DNA of 64,000 bases, from positions 742,001 through 806,000 of the forward strand of contig CALYLW010000330.1 in assembly GCA_944989445.1 (NCBI GenBank). Reading direction: 5' to 3'. This document shows, in pieces, positions 14,281 to 29,200 of the stretch (position 1 is its first letter; each line of letters starts with the position of its first letter). A program made the position numbers and the translations under genes. The notes beneath the pieces were generated by a model. The model saw only the letters and a list, made by a program, of their open reading frames with translations, searched no databases and was not told the origin of the DNA. The DNA is from Ampullaceana balthica. Its lineage: Eukaryota; Mollusca; Gastropoda; Lymnaeidae.

Positions 14281-17200
14281 ATCTACTGCCCCCCCTCCAT
14301 TGTTTCCTTGTTAGATGGAGGTAAAGACACCCAAGCTGAGAACATCTCCAAGACCACAGCTGTAGTCCAACTGTCAGGCTCCCTGGACGTTCTCATGACC
14401 CCACTACTTCTAGAGGCACTACAAAGGTGAACTGGCGGCTTACAGCAAACTTCAAAGATAAACCACTCCTCTGTTGTAGCACCATTTGTTTATGTTAGAC
14501 TGTGATATATTTTATAAATGAAATTATCTTGTTTTATAGCACCATTTATCATATTTTTGATGGTGATAAATTTTAAAATAAACCACTCTTCTGATATAGC
14601 ACCATTTATTTTCATGTTTGACTGGGAAGTATTTTATAAATAATTTTTTTTAAATTTTCTGTAATAGCACCACTTACATTAGAATCCAAATGTTAAAATT
14701 ATTGATTTTGAGAGTAAACATAATTTTCAATTTCACTAGAATTATTGAAATAAAAACCTTAAACTTATTACAGTGATATTCGTATTCAGTTGTTAATTTC
14801 AATTTTGAAAAGTTTGAAAACTCATTTTTTTAAAATTAAAAAAAAATTCTTAAACATTATCCACTGAAAGATTTAGTCCCAAAGCCAGCACAGAACATGA
14901 GCTTAATCATGGTCATCCTGTGGACAGCTGACCTATGGCTTTTTTTTTAGCTAAGAAACTAAATATATGTTTTTTGTTCTTGCTAATTTAATATAATCAT
15001 TTAAAACATGTATAACAAGAAATTATATTAATGTATAGTTTTGTTGACTTTCCAGATATGTTGAGGCTGTGACACCCACTCTGTCCAAACTCCACCCATC
15101 CTCCTTGATTGACGGGCTTCACAGCCAATGCCTGGACAGGTTAAAGCAGCAGAACAAACTGAAGAAAGGGAAAGGAACGGATGAGAACAAGTCCCCAGAG
15201 GAGTCCACAGATAACTTGTCGACCAGCAAAGATGTGACTCCGGCCAGGACGTCATCTCTCCAGGCTCTCTTCACCTTACCCAAGGTTTGCTGCCATCACA
15301 CCTGTTGGTTTTATCATATCCAGACATAGTTATCACATTGCCATCATAGGTGTTGGTTTTTATCATCTTCCAGACATAGTTATCTGCATGCCATCACATG
15401 TGTTGTTACTTTTATCATATACAGACATAGTTATCTGCATGCCATCACGCGTGTTGTTACTTTTATCATATACAGACATAGTTATCTGCATGCCATCACA
15501 TGTGTTGTTACTTTTATCATATACAGACATAGTTATCTGCATGCCATCACGCGTGTTGTTACTTCTATCATATCATCTTTGGAACTGTATTTTTAAGTGT
15601 AAAAAAATGTAACAAAATGAACTGATTTCTGTATTTTTTTATACTAACAAGCCAACTGAAATCATTAAATTATTTTAGCATACAATTGGAGCTTGTTGGG
15701 TAAATAAGATATAAGTCAGTGCACATGCAACACATTGAATGAAGCCCTAATAAATCGGAATAGACTTATTTTTGTCTATGTAATAAAGCCACAGCAAGAA
15801 GTATATTTTAAAAGCTGTAATCTGTTGTCTCACCCCCCCCCCTTGAATAGAATATGAATTGTGCATAGATCCGTAACCAATCACGCAGCACGGCCTTGTC
15901 ACACACAACTTACCTCCCAATCACGACTTTTTATTATGGATGGAATGCTGCGGACAGCTAATAATTTTCATGCCTCGCTACATTACAATGGACATCATTC
16001 ACCGTTACACACTCAACTATTGATTTATCAATACATTTGTATAATGTGCAATGTGTTTTCAAAATATTTTATCTATGAACTTTAATTGAAAAGTGCTCCT
16101 TAAGATGCCAATCAGAATATAACTTATTTACTATAATTTACTTCATGCACAATCGAATTCAAGAAATGTTAATAGTATTAAAAAATTTTTATCTAAAAAT
16201 AACAGAATCCTATCTTTGTTGCTAATTTACAATTACAGTTATAGGTTCTTAAATTATTTGCAGATAGTGTCTCATTTGAAATGTATGTCTCTCGTAGTGT
16301 CTCATTTGAAATGTATGTCTCTTGTAGTGTCTCATTTGAAATGTATGTCTCTTGTAGTCTCATTTGAAATGTATGTCTCTCGTAGTATCTCATTTGAAAT
16401 GTATGTCTCTTGTAGTCTCATTTGAAATATATGTCTCTCGTAGTGTCTCATTTGAAATGTATGTCTCTTGTAGTCTCATTTGAAATGTATGTCTCTCATA
16501 GTGTCTCATTTGAAATGTGTGTCTCTTGTAGTCTCTCATTTGAAATGTATGTCTCTTGTAGTCTCATTTGAAATGTATGTCTCTTTTAGTCTCTCATTTG
16601 AAATGTATGTCTCTTGTAGTCTCATTTGAAATGTATGTCTCTTTTAGTCTCTCATTTGAAATGTGTGTCTCTTGTAGTCTCATTTGAAATGTATGTCTCT
16701 TTTAGTCTCTCATTTGAAATTTATGTCTCTTGTAGTCTCATTTGAAATGTATGTCTCTTGTAGTCTCTCATTTGAAATGTATGTCTCTTGTAGTCTCTCA
16801 TTTGAAATGTGTCTCTCTTGCCACAAATCTCTGCAGATCAACATCTGTGTGCTGCAAGCATCTATTGTTGAAGAGGTGATCGCCTTCTCCAACCTTGGCT
16901 CGGCCAGTGACCTGACAGCGGTCTCCCTGTTGGCGGTGTGCATCGACGGGGTCAGATGCCAGCTCCTGTCCAACAAGCACTCGTGTAAAGTGAGGGTCAT
17001 TTTCAGGAGTAGCCGATATTATTTTTGAAACTCGTTGATGTCATCATTTAATATTTAAATTACAAACCTGTCGTGAGATGAATTTTAACAAAAACAACAG
17101 TTAATGCCAAACATAAAAGATTTATTTTCAAATCTTACCTATCCTATAATTATTAGATCAAGTTAACATTGCATCCTTGTCTATTATATCATCATTAGAT

Positions 17201-20200
17201 CAAGTTAACATTGCATCCTTGCCTATCCTATCATTATTAGATCAAGTTAACATTGCATCCTTTCCTATCACGATTAGATTGCCATCGAGTCGTCCAAAGA
17301 GCCCCTGACTAGAAAAACCAGTGCCACACCAAAGTCCTCCGTCAAGTTCACGTCTGGGACAAGAGGAAAAGGGGAAGTAAATCCCTTGGAGCCTGATATT
17401 GAAAAGTAAGACTGTGGACGGTTGCTGGTGCTGGGTTTCAGTTTCCCATCTTATCATAAGTTTTTCTGTACATTTTAAATTGCAAGAGAAAGGGTTATAC
17501 TTAAAGTAGCTTCTCACCAACCAGGTTTCTTTACAGCAGTGGTTCTTAACCTTTTTACTCACATATACCCCCTGTATTAAAATCTAATCTGCTTCTCTGA
17601 GGGACCATACGCTTTACAAGTTTTATACGTTTTTGACTTTCCTTTAGCAGCAGGTGGGCCTCCTGAGAAATGTAGGTAATGCTCTTAGGCCTCGTCAGAG
17701 TACATGTTGGGATCCACTGGCTTAAAATATTTTATGTTTATCTGGGGAAAAACTAAAATTTCAGGCCCCAGGAGGTCACAAGGGAAGAGAATGTGGGCAC
17801 CTTGCACATCAACCACATTCATGTCCAGCTGAGACGACTCCTCAAGTTCAGCAACTACTCGGAGCACGTCCTGCTGACAGCCATTCCTGAGCAATACTCA
17901 CGTGTCCTCTTCACACTAGAGCAGGACACCTCAACACCCGTATCTCAGCACCAGACTGTCCCTGATGGCAATCTCAGTAGGTCTCCTTTGTTGTGTCATC
18001 TCTGCCAACAAGTGGTATGCCCCATGCAAATTCAGTGTCAACTAATTGTTTCAATTGTGTCATGATTTGTAGAGCGCTAAGAGGGCCGCGGTGGTCTAGC
18101 GGTAGCGCGCTGGACTGCCGAACCGAGAAAGAAGAGAGTCGCGGGTTCTATTCTCGGTGCTTGCAAGGCCCCCGGGGCATTGTGCTAGCCACACAATCCC
18201 TTGCTCGTTAGTGGTGGCTAAATAACATGTGAACGCTACTTCACATGCCCCATAGTCCATCATGGACTGGAAAGGGGATTATAACTAGTCCAGACGCTTT
18301 AAAAAAAATTTTTTAAAAGACGTTTGTTTTTCTATATAAATTTTGCACACCACTCTTTAATTATTGCAACTTAGAAAATACTTTGCATAGAAAAATTTGT
18401 TTAAAAGATATTTTCAAGTAAAGGTATTGAATACATTTCTTTAGACCATTCAGGTGCCAGTAATTTCATGAACCCATCCCCCAAGAGGAGACTGTCACGG
18501 ACATCCAGCCGAGACCGGGACACTGATGGGGCCACCCGAGGCCTTGACGGGGAAAGCTGCATTTTCTCCCCCGCCAACATCGGCTTCATCATGTGTGAAT
18601 CCGGGCTGGAGGACGTCTCCGTGACGGCCGTCAGGAGGCTGGGCTACCGTGAGTCCAGCGACGTCCAGGTCATCGAGGAGAAACTCAGTGGGCTGGACAA
18701 AACTGTGGCGCAGATGCAGGAGTCGGCCAGGTCCAAGGTGGAGGGGCAGGGCGGAGGTGGGGAAGCTGGGAAAACCCAGGGGGAGGAGGACGGGAAGACG
18801 GACACAGAGGAGGATTGTGAGGTCAAAGACTCGGGCAGTCAGGACTCCAGCACGGATGAACCCATCCCTCTGAGCTCCCCATCAGGACACATCCAGTCAT
18901 CCTCTCTCAGCTCACCGTCATGGGGCTCGGATAAATCGGTTGTGTCCAGCGAGTCACCTCCTCACACCCCTGTCCCTATGCCGGAGCCGTTGGATGGCGA
19001 TGCGTCCAATGGGAGGCTGGAGTTGAAAACGATATGGTTTAACTTTGCTTCACCGCCGCCAATATCCATTCATAAAAAAGTGGATTTCACCAGGTAGGTT
19101 ATTCAGTCTCATACCTTTGGACATAATCTGATCTAGATTAGAATATTTTCACAAAGTCTTATAGCAAAAAAGGAGACAAATATTTAAAATCTCTTCATGA
19201 ACCTTCGTCTGTTCTGCCTGCTCTGGTTGCACACTTTTATTTAACTAAGATAGGTAATGAAAGCAACTTGAGTGAAATAATGTTCTTTTTGGTGTCATGC
19301 ACTGGGTTTGCAACCTCTAGTGGCACTGCTGAGTCTTGCAATCTCACCTTGCAACCTCAGCTTGCAATCTCGCATAGCAATCTCACATTGCAATCTCACC
19401 TTGCAATCTCACCTTGCAATCTCACCTTACAATCTCACCTGGTTCTCATTAACCTGCAGACTGGACTGGAACCTCCTGAGCACCGCCACTCCAGCCATCG
19501 ATGCGTGGCTAAATCCAAGTGACCGCCTGATGAATTCTGTCAGAAATTTGGTCAGAGAGTACTCCAAACGAATGTGTTGTGTCATTGCTTGTATGATGAT
19601 CGAAGGCTTAGAATGTCAGGGGATTCATGTGGCGTACAAGGTACTTACCTTAATGGAACAAGCTAAGATTATCATAATTTATACTTAATTTATTTCATAT
19701 GCCATACAAGGTACTTACCTTAATGGATAAAGCTAAGATTACCATAATTTATACCTAATTTATTTCATATGCCAAACAATGTACTTACCTCAACGGATCA
19801 AGCTAAGATTACCATAATTTATACCAAATTTATTTCATATGCCAAACAATGTACTTACCTCAACGGATCAAGCTAAGATTACCATAATTTATACCAAATT
19901 TATTTCATATGCCATACAAGGTATTTATTCTTAAATTGAGAAGGTCAGATTACCAAATTTATACCATATTTATTTCATATGCCATACAAGGTATTTATTC
20001 TTAAATTGAGAAGGTCAGATTACCATAATTTATACCAAATTTATTTCATATGCCATATAAGGTATTTATTCTTAAATTGAGAAGGTCAGATTACCATAAT
20101 TTATACCAAATTTATTTCATATGCCATATAAGGTATTTATTCTTAAATTGAAAAGGTCAGCTTACCATAATTTATACCAAATTTATTTCATATGCCATAT

Positions 20201-23200
20201 AAGGTATTTATTCTTAAATTGAAAAGGTCAGATTACCAAATTTATACCCTATTTATTTCATTTGCCATGCTGTGTGCTCATCTTAAGGTCAGATCATCAT
20301 ATATGTCTAATAATACCATAATTTTAAAAATGAAATAACTTGCTTTTCTATTAAATAATTGATTTTCTATTAAAATGTTTTTTTATAAACTTGTGACCAA
20401 ATAATGTATATCTATCTAATAGATACAGTTTTGTCTCACCGGTCTATGATACTTGTATCTGTTATGAGTTATTCACCACCCCTGTGGTTCCCCTGTAATA
20501 AAATGACAATAAACCGTATGTTTGACAATTTGTTACAGAGCAAATTTAACAAGTTAACCCAGCTTTCCAAAACACTGCAAGAGGATCCGTCCAACCAGCT
20601 TTTGACAGTTCTTCGAAAATACCTGCACAAATATGGGACAAGTCATGTAGAGAAGTCAGTATCTGTGGAGACAGTGCCACAGCTAATCACGGTGCAGAAA
20701 GGAATTTTGGCACTGATGAGGCAGTGGAAGAATGTCCTGTATATGCCGAATCTCAGTGAACTAAACTTTAAGGTGAGTGTCAATGCTGTTGATTGGATGG
20801 GTGGGGGGGGGGTTGTAAGAAGCTCAATTAATTACAGTAATTTATTAAATTATTTCTAAAATATACAAAACAATTCAGTAGAGTTGGTTGAATTGACAGA
20901 GATGTATTGATATAAAAAATCCCAAAATTATATATTTGGCCTTATACGAGTTTACACTTTCAGTCTCGTCGAAGTATCCGTCCTTACAATGTGTCATTTA
21001 CTCTGCCGAAAACTGAAACTATTGATGAGATTGTCGAGGATAATGAAGACATCATCATTGACCAGTTTGATGTTGTGGATGAAAAAATTTCTTTACTGCA
21101 GGTAATTATGTGTGCACAAGTCATACATTATTTTTATCAGAAAATATTTCTACACATTAGACAAAACATTTTTAAAAAATGTCAATATAAGTATTTATTT
21201 TATCCCATTGTGCGTCTGCTTGATTAGTGAGTCTGCTTGATTAGTGCTTCTGCTTGATTAGTGCGTCTGCTTGATTAGTTCATCTGCTTAATCTGTACGT
21301 CTGCTTGACTTCTTGTCCAGGCTGAAGGTGGCATGACACACAGGTCCGGCTCAGTTCCAAGCCTGCACAGCAAGGGCCGCCAATCTGTCAGCACTCAGGG
21401 AAAGACTGATGGGCTGGACTATGTCAGTGCTGACTCCATGCCATCTGGGAAACCTCGGATGTTGTCCAATATTTTTAAGTAAGCTGACAGAAGGATGTGA
21501 TTACTTAAACTTGATTCTCACATTAATACTTGCCAGAGGTTAAAATAGTTTAAATAAAATATGGTACTTTAATCTGAAATATCGACCTGTAGTATGAAAT
21601 ATTAACCTGTAATATAACATATCAACCTGTAGTATGAAATATCAACCTGTAGTATGAAATATCAACCTGTAGTATGAAATATCAACCTGTAGTATGAAAT
21701 ATTAACCTGTAATATAACATATCAACCTGTAGTATGAAATATCAACCTGTAGTATGAAATATCAACCTGTAGTATGAAATATCAACCTGTAATCTGAAAT
21801 AATAACCTGTAATATAACATATCAACCTGTAATATAACATATCAACCTGTAATCTGAAATAATAACCTGTAGTTTGAAATATCAACCTGTAGTAAGAAAA
21901 ATCCTGTAATCTGAAGTCTCAACCTACTCTCCAAAATATCATCTAATCTGAAATATCAACCTGTAGTCTGAAATTATAACCTGTTGTCGGAAATATCAAC
22001 CTGTATTAAGAAATATCAACCTGTATTAAGAAATATCAACCTGTATTAAGAAATATCAACCTGTACTAAGAAATATCAACCAGTATTAAGAAATATCAAC
22101 CTGTATTAAGAAATATCAACCTGTATTAAGAAATATCAACCTTTAACATGAAATCCAGAATATCAACTTTTAATTTGAAATATTAACCTGTAATCTCAAA
22201 TATCAACATCTAATCTGATATATCAACCTGTAATCTGATCAACCTGTAATCTGATCAACCTGTAATCTGAAATAATTGCCTGTATTTTTGAAACTTCACC
22301 CTGTAATCTTAACTAGATCCAAGAAAACTTGTGGAGCCATAGATTCACCTTTGGACCACAGCACATCCAACCTGGCCCCACCCCCCATTTTCCTCGGCCT
22401 AAATCGGAATGACAGCAACATCAGCTTCACATCATTGGTGGAGAGTGTCTCTAGCAATGAACAGCTGGTGGCCCCGACACCTCCACATACCCCACTGAGA
22501 ACCACTGGCCCTAAACATTCCATTTTGAAAAACAGGTAGGACTTACATTACAGCTTTTTGAGTTGTAGTAGTACTAACAAATTTGCTTGTCCATGCATTC
22601 CGAATTTTTTTTTACAGCCATCTAGATAACATCAATGTTGTATTAAAAAAAAATAAAAAAATTAAAACATTTTTCTCCTACAAAAACATTTATAACACTA
22701 TGATTATCAATGAAAACATGTTAAGTGTCAGCCTATTTAATATTTAGTCTGTTCCTAAAAAAAAAGACATTGAAGAACCCAACAGCCAAAATCTGTCCAA
22801 TAAAAAAAATTACAACAAAGAGCTATAGCTGTTTATCCATTAAGGGTCCCATGGTCCATTGAGATCATAAAATCTGGTTGGATCCAATTAATGCAGAAGT
22901 GCCATTCCCTTCTTTGCTCTTCCTAAGATGGAAAGTTATTCCTGTGATAGATGACCAACATTGGCAGAGTTCCATTAATACTTGTAGATGCATGTACAGT
23001 AATGTAAATCTTTAAATTTGTGCATTCTGGTCATTGGGCGATGGGGATCATTTTGGGGTATCTGATCCCATTGAAGTAAAAGGATCATGTCCAGGAAAGG
23101 GTCCTCCCTATGAAGAAATAAATGTTTACACAAATAATTTGAATATTTTTCATCTAGAAATTCTTTTAAAAAATTTGTTGAGTTGACTTTTGTTGACAAC

Positions 23201-26200
23201 AGGGACCTGTATAAGGAAAGATGATTTAAAAGGAGTGGAAACTAGGAGTTCAATGCCCTTTGGTGTTTAAAAATGCAAAGTCAAATACATAGAAGTGTTT
23301 CTTAAGTTGTGTCTATCCACCACACATACAATTGGATGTGCCCGGTTATTTATATACATAGCTCATCTAAGGGAAAAAATGGAAGAATGACCCATACGTT
23401 TACATTTGAGAGTTCAGCCAGAACCCCCCTGTATTTGATTCTGAAAAATGATGCCAATTTTGTTCATGATCCATCCAATGATGCCAATTTTGGTCAAGCT
23501 CCATCGATCAATGCTTAAACATTTGCGGAACAAACACACAAAATGTTTACCAAGATTTAATAAATTATTATTTTTTTTATCTCAACATTTTATTGAAATT
23601 TAAACTTATTAAAAAAGTTACTTCATATTAGCAATATCATGTCAAAATATTTTTCATTATCATTTACCAATACTGAAAATAGAAATACAATTTCCTCATT
23701 AACAAGTACCAGAACTGTAGGAGAGCTGCTTTGTTATTGCTATTTATGAAGGCTGAAAACTAAATACTGATTTCAACATGTTGTCTCAACGTTTAGGTAC
23801 AAACAAAATGAAGACCTGTACCAGTGGATGGCCAAACAGCAGAATGAGTTCCGCATGGACCTGGATGGAGATGAAGCAGCTCAGTACCTGCGGCAGAACA
23901 CGTCCGAGTCATGTGCTGCTGGCCTCGCCAGCTCCTGGACACAAGACGACAGCAGACTGGACGTCAACGAGGAGGACTGCACCATGGCCACTTCCATCAT
24001 GCAGCTTGCTGACGCTCAGGTTCTCATTGGCTGATCAGTTTATTTATGATGCAGAGTGATGGTCTAGGATAGATTCATTGAGATTGTCTGGGATAGATTC
24101 ATTGAGATGGTCTGTGATAGATTCATAGTGATGGTCTAGGATAGATTCATTGAGATGGTCTGTGATAGATTCATAGTGATGGTCTAGGGATAGATTCATT
24201 GAGATGGGTCTGGGATAGATTCATAGTGATGGTCTAGGATAGATTCATTGAGATGGTCTGTGATAGATTCATAGTGATGGTCTAGGATAGATTCATTGAG
24301 ATGGTCTGGGATAGATTCATAGTGATGGTCTAGGATAGATTCATTGAGATGGTCTGGGATAGATTCATTGAGATGGTCTGTGATAGATTCATAGTGATGG
24401 TCTAGGATGGATTCATAGAGATGGTCTAGGATGGATTCATTGGGATGGTCTGGGATAGATTCATAGAGATGGTCTGGGATAGATTCATAGTGATGGTCTA
24501 GGATAGATTCATTGAGATGGTCTGTGATAGATTCATTGAGATGGTCTGGGATAGATTCATAGAGATGGTCTAGGATAGATTCATTGAGATGGTCTAGGAT
24601 AGATTCATTGAGATGGTCTAGGATAGATTCATAGAGATGGTCTAGGATAGATTCATAGAGATGGTCTAGGATAGATTCATAGAGATGGTCTAGGATAGAT
24701 TCATTGAATTGGTCTGGGATAGATTCATTGGGATGGTCTAGGATAGATTCATTGAGATGGTCTAGGATGGATTCATTGGGATGGTCTAGGATAGATTCAT
24801 AGAGATGGTCTAGGATAGATTCATAGAGATGGTCTAGGATAGATTCATAGAGATGGTCTAGGATAGATTCAAAAATAAGGTATAGTGTGGATTCCTATAG
24901 AGCACCGTTTCCCCTCCTTTTTGTGCCATGCCCCCACCGAAATCTTTCTGAATATCTTTTTTAACCCATACAGAATTTAGTAACATTAAAAAATGTTAAA
25001 ACTGTTTAAATGATGCATCTCCACAACTGAGGTAATATCAAACCTTTGTACCCAGGTGTTGTTTAAACCAGTCCTGCAGAGCCTTGGTTTACATGTGGAA
25101 AGTGTCCGCCCGTCTGCCATGATGAAGAAATTCGGAGGCCACCTTCTGCTCCAGTGTCATTTTAGCTTATTCAAAATTCTCATTGCCGAGTCTGAAGCCA
25201 CTCCATCACTGCATACATCCTACATACACAAGGGCAAAGGTCGGGGCAAGAAAAGTTTCTCCAAAGTGCCAGAGAGTGCTGCTTTTCAGTGCGAAAGGTA
25301 ATTATTGTAATTTTTTTTTGCTTTGAGGGTTGTAATCAGTAAGCCACAGATCTATTGACCAGATAGTCCAGTACCCCAAGCCATAGATCTATTGACCAGA
25401 TAGTCCAGTACCCCAAGCCATAGATCTATTGACCAGATAGTCCAGTACCCCAAGCCATAGATCTATTGACCAGATAGTCCAGTACCCCAAGCCATAGATC
25501 TATTGACCAGATAGCCCTGTACCCCAAGCCACAGATCTATTGACCAGATAGTCCTGTACCCCAAGCCGAAGGTCTATTGACCAGATAGTCATGTACCCCA
25601 AGCCATAGATCTATTGACCAGATAGTCCAGTACCCCAAGCAATAGATCTATTGACCAGATAGTCCAGTACCCCAAGCCATAGATCTATTGACCAGATAGT
25701 CCAGTACCCCAAGCCATAGATCTATTGACCAGATAGTCCAGTACCCCAAGCCATAGATCTATTGACCAGATAGCCCTGTACCCCAAGCCACAGATCTATT
25801 GACCAGATAGTCCTGTACCCCAAGCCGAAGGTCTATTGACCAGATAGTCCTGTACCCCAAGCCATAGATCTATTGACCAGATAGTCCAGTACCCCAAGCA
25901 ATAGATCTATTGACCATATAGTCCAGTACCCCAAGCCATAGATCTATTGACCAGATAGTCCAGTACCCCAAGCCACAGATCTATTGACCAGATAGTCCTG
26001 TACCCCAAGCCATAGATCTATTGACCAGATAGTCCAGTACCCCAAGCCATAGATCTATTGACCAGATAGCCCTGTACCCCAAGCCACAGATCTATTGACC
26101 AGATAGTCCTGTACCCCAAGCCGAAGGTCTATTGACCAGATAGTCATGTACCCCAAGCCATAGATCTATTGACCAGATAGTCCAGTACCCCAAGCAATAG

Positions 26201-29200
26201 ATCTATTGACCAGATAGTCCAGTACCCCAAGCCATAGATCTATTGACCAGATAGTCCAGTACCCCAAGCCATGGATCTATTGACCAGATAGTCCTGTACC
26301 CCAAGCCATAGATCTATTGACCAGATAGTCCAGTACCCCAAGCCATAGATCTATTGACCAGATAGCCCTGTACCCCAAGCCACAGATCTATTGACCAGAT
26401 AGTCCTGTACCCCAAGCCGAAGGTCTATTGACCAGATAGTCCTGTACCCCAAGCCATAGATCTATTGACCAGATAGTCCAGTACCCCAAGCAATAGATCT
26501 ATTGACCATATAGTCCAGTACCCCAAGCCATAGATCTATTGACCAGATAGTCCAGTACCCCAAGCCACAGATCTATTGACCAGATAGTCCTGTACCCCAA
26601 GCCATAGATCTATTGACCAGATAGTCCAGTACCCCAAGCCATAGATCTATTGACCAGATAGTCCTGTACCCCAAGCCACAGATCTATTGACCAGATAGTC
26701 CTGTACCCCAAGCCACAGATCTATTGACCAGATAGTCCTGTACCCCAAGCCATAGATCTATTGACCAGATAGTCCAGTACCCCAAGCAATAGATCTATTG
26801 ACCAGATTGTCCTGTACCCCAAGCCACATATCTATTGACCAGATAGTCCAGTACCCCAAGCCACAGATCTATTGACCAGATAGTCCTGTACCCCCAATGT
26901 CTCTAAAGTAGAATGCAGTGTGTGGGGTGTTAGAGATAACTAGTAATAACCATAAAGAAACTCACTAATCTAGTAGGAGAAAGACATCACTAACTTGATT
27001 TAATTTATTAGAGTCTTGAGTGGATGGCACAAGTTCAATGCTACAATTTTTGCTTATGCAAGCTTATCAAAGTTTCTGTATTTGGATAAAAACTATTGCA
27101 AAAAATAATAAAATTTTGGATGCTATAACAAAGGTTAAAAAAAATACCTCGATATGGATGTAACTGACTTCAGGAATTATACAGATATGGATAATGCTTT
27201 AAATCAAGTAAAATTAAAAGTTAATACAGCTGGAAACAAAGTCAAGGCAGTATATGATAAGTCATATTAAACAAATTCACTCTTGTTCTTCTATGAGTAT
27301 TACAGGCAAAAATAGAAAAGGTTTTTAATTTTATATTTTAACTACAGGAATAGTCCTTTCAGATTAAACTTAAGACAATGATGAAACAGTATCTGCAGAT
27401 ATTTAATGTTGCATTTTACCCTGAAGACCATTCAATAGTTGTTAGAACATGTCAAACTGAGCTAACAATCTGTGCCTCTAACTAGCTTTGATGTGAACGT
27501 GTCCCTGAAAGACGCGGTTGATTTCTGTGAGAACGGAGAGGCGTCCAAGTTCCCGTACAAGTTTGCCATGCACAAGCTGGAGGCCAAGCCGACCACCCTG
27601 CAGATTAACCTGCTGGTCAACTGTCACGCCATCAGGCAGAACGTGGACATGGCCTTACTCCGCCTTGCTCACCAGGTGAACATTATCCACAGTTATATAC
27701 TAGCAGTACCCTCTGATTGATATTTCATAGCTCAAATGTCCTTAAATAAGTTAGAACTAAAAATTAAAAAACAAAACAAAAAAGTCCAAAATTTGATTGA
27801 AATCACAAAGAGCTTTCAAGAATCTACAGCAGTTCTGACTTCAGATTGATTCACTAACGCCTCAAAGATGAAAACAAAAACTCATACTTGAACTTGAACT
27901 ATCCCTTAACCCGTTGTTGGGTCACCATCGTGAACTTCACACTAACACACGCCATTTGTCACGGTCCTGTGCTGCCCTTTGAGAGTCCCTGAATGACAGG
28001 CCGGTCCACTCTTTGATATCGTCCTCCCATCTCTTCTTTTGTCTGCCTCTTTTCCTTCCTCCCTGGACTGTGCCTTGTAATATGGTTTTTGCGAGACCTC
28101 CAGTTCTTGTCACGTGTCCGTACCATCGTAATTTCCTCTTCTTAATTGATGTGAGTAGGTCCTCGTAGGGGCCAATGACAGTACTTATTTTGTTGCGGAC
28201 CGCTTCATTTGTGATGTGCGCTGTGTAGGAGATGTTCAATACAAAAACTCATACAGAAACTATAAAAACAATACACGTATATGCAAGAAAACTTAAACAA
28301 ACGTAAATATATGTGGATCAATAAAAACATGTTATCTCATTTTTCTACCTTACCTTATCTCATCATTTTAAACCTGATTATTCTTTAACTCTGTAAACAA
28401 TTCTGTTTGGCTCGGTCAATGATATAATGGCCATCTCACACACCAGGTCTTGACGATGGTCGGCAATGTGAAAGAGACCAGAGTTGAGCTGAAGCAGAAA
28501 CGTTTTGACCAGTCCATATGGATGCAGGCCCACAGGAAACAGGAGTCAAAAGATTCCACTTCAAGTGTGGACACCAACCAGTCGGATACATCCCAGACGG
28601 AGAGGCTGATGGGATCCTTTACCAACCTTCTAACCCTGGATAAAAGAAAAGGTAAACACATAAAAAAAAATTCTGTCTCCTGCAAATACTCATATATAGT
28701 AAACCAATGTACTCAAGTGCTCATACAATATAAACCAATTTACTCAATATAAGCCTGCCTTGAAGGGCCTGTATAAAATATTATGTTATTCTGTGTCCCA
28801 CTCCAGATACACCACTTGTCCAGAAGTCAGCTCCACCTTCATCCAAGGGCAGCGTAGAAACAACGTCCTCTCTCTTTCAGAGTGTCTCCAGCTCTAGAGT
28901 GGAATCCAAATGGTCATCTGGGCTCAAACCCACCCCATCTCCTGTCGTAGTCTCTAGACCAGCCCCCCACCAGCAGGCACCAACCATCTCAACTCAGCCA
29001 TCTTTAGCTGTCAACACTGACGGTGCTGCTAATGAGGGAAAGCTCCACCTTGTGACGTTGGAGTCGAAGGCTCAGATCCACTCCACGCCACCAGTACCTG
29101 ACAACAAAAGACCAGAAGAGCTGTCGCTAGGGCTCGGCCCTGCCAAGAAAGCAGGTCATCTGAGATTTGCCCAAGATTCAAAGGAGGAATCTTCTGCCAC

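Noticed and set aside
18083..18165. tRNA gene
   Set aside because: A- and B-box-like motifs are present but the cloverleaf does not close and a SINE body follows.
25322..26895. CRISPR-like regular array
   Set aside because: Units abut with no unique spacers, and the surrounding gene is clearly eukaryotic.
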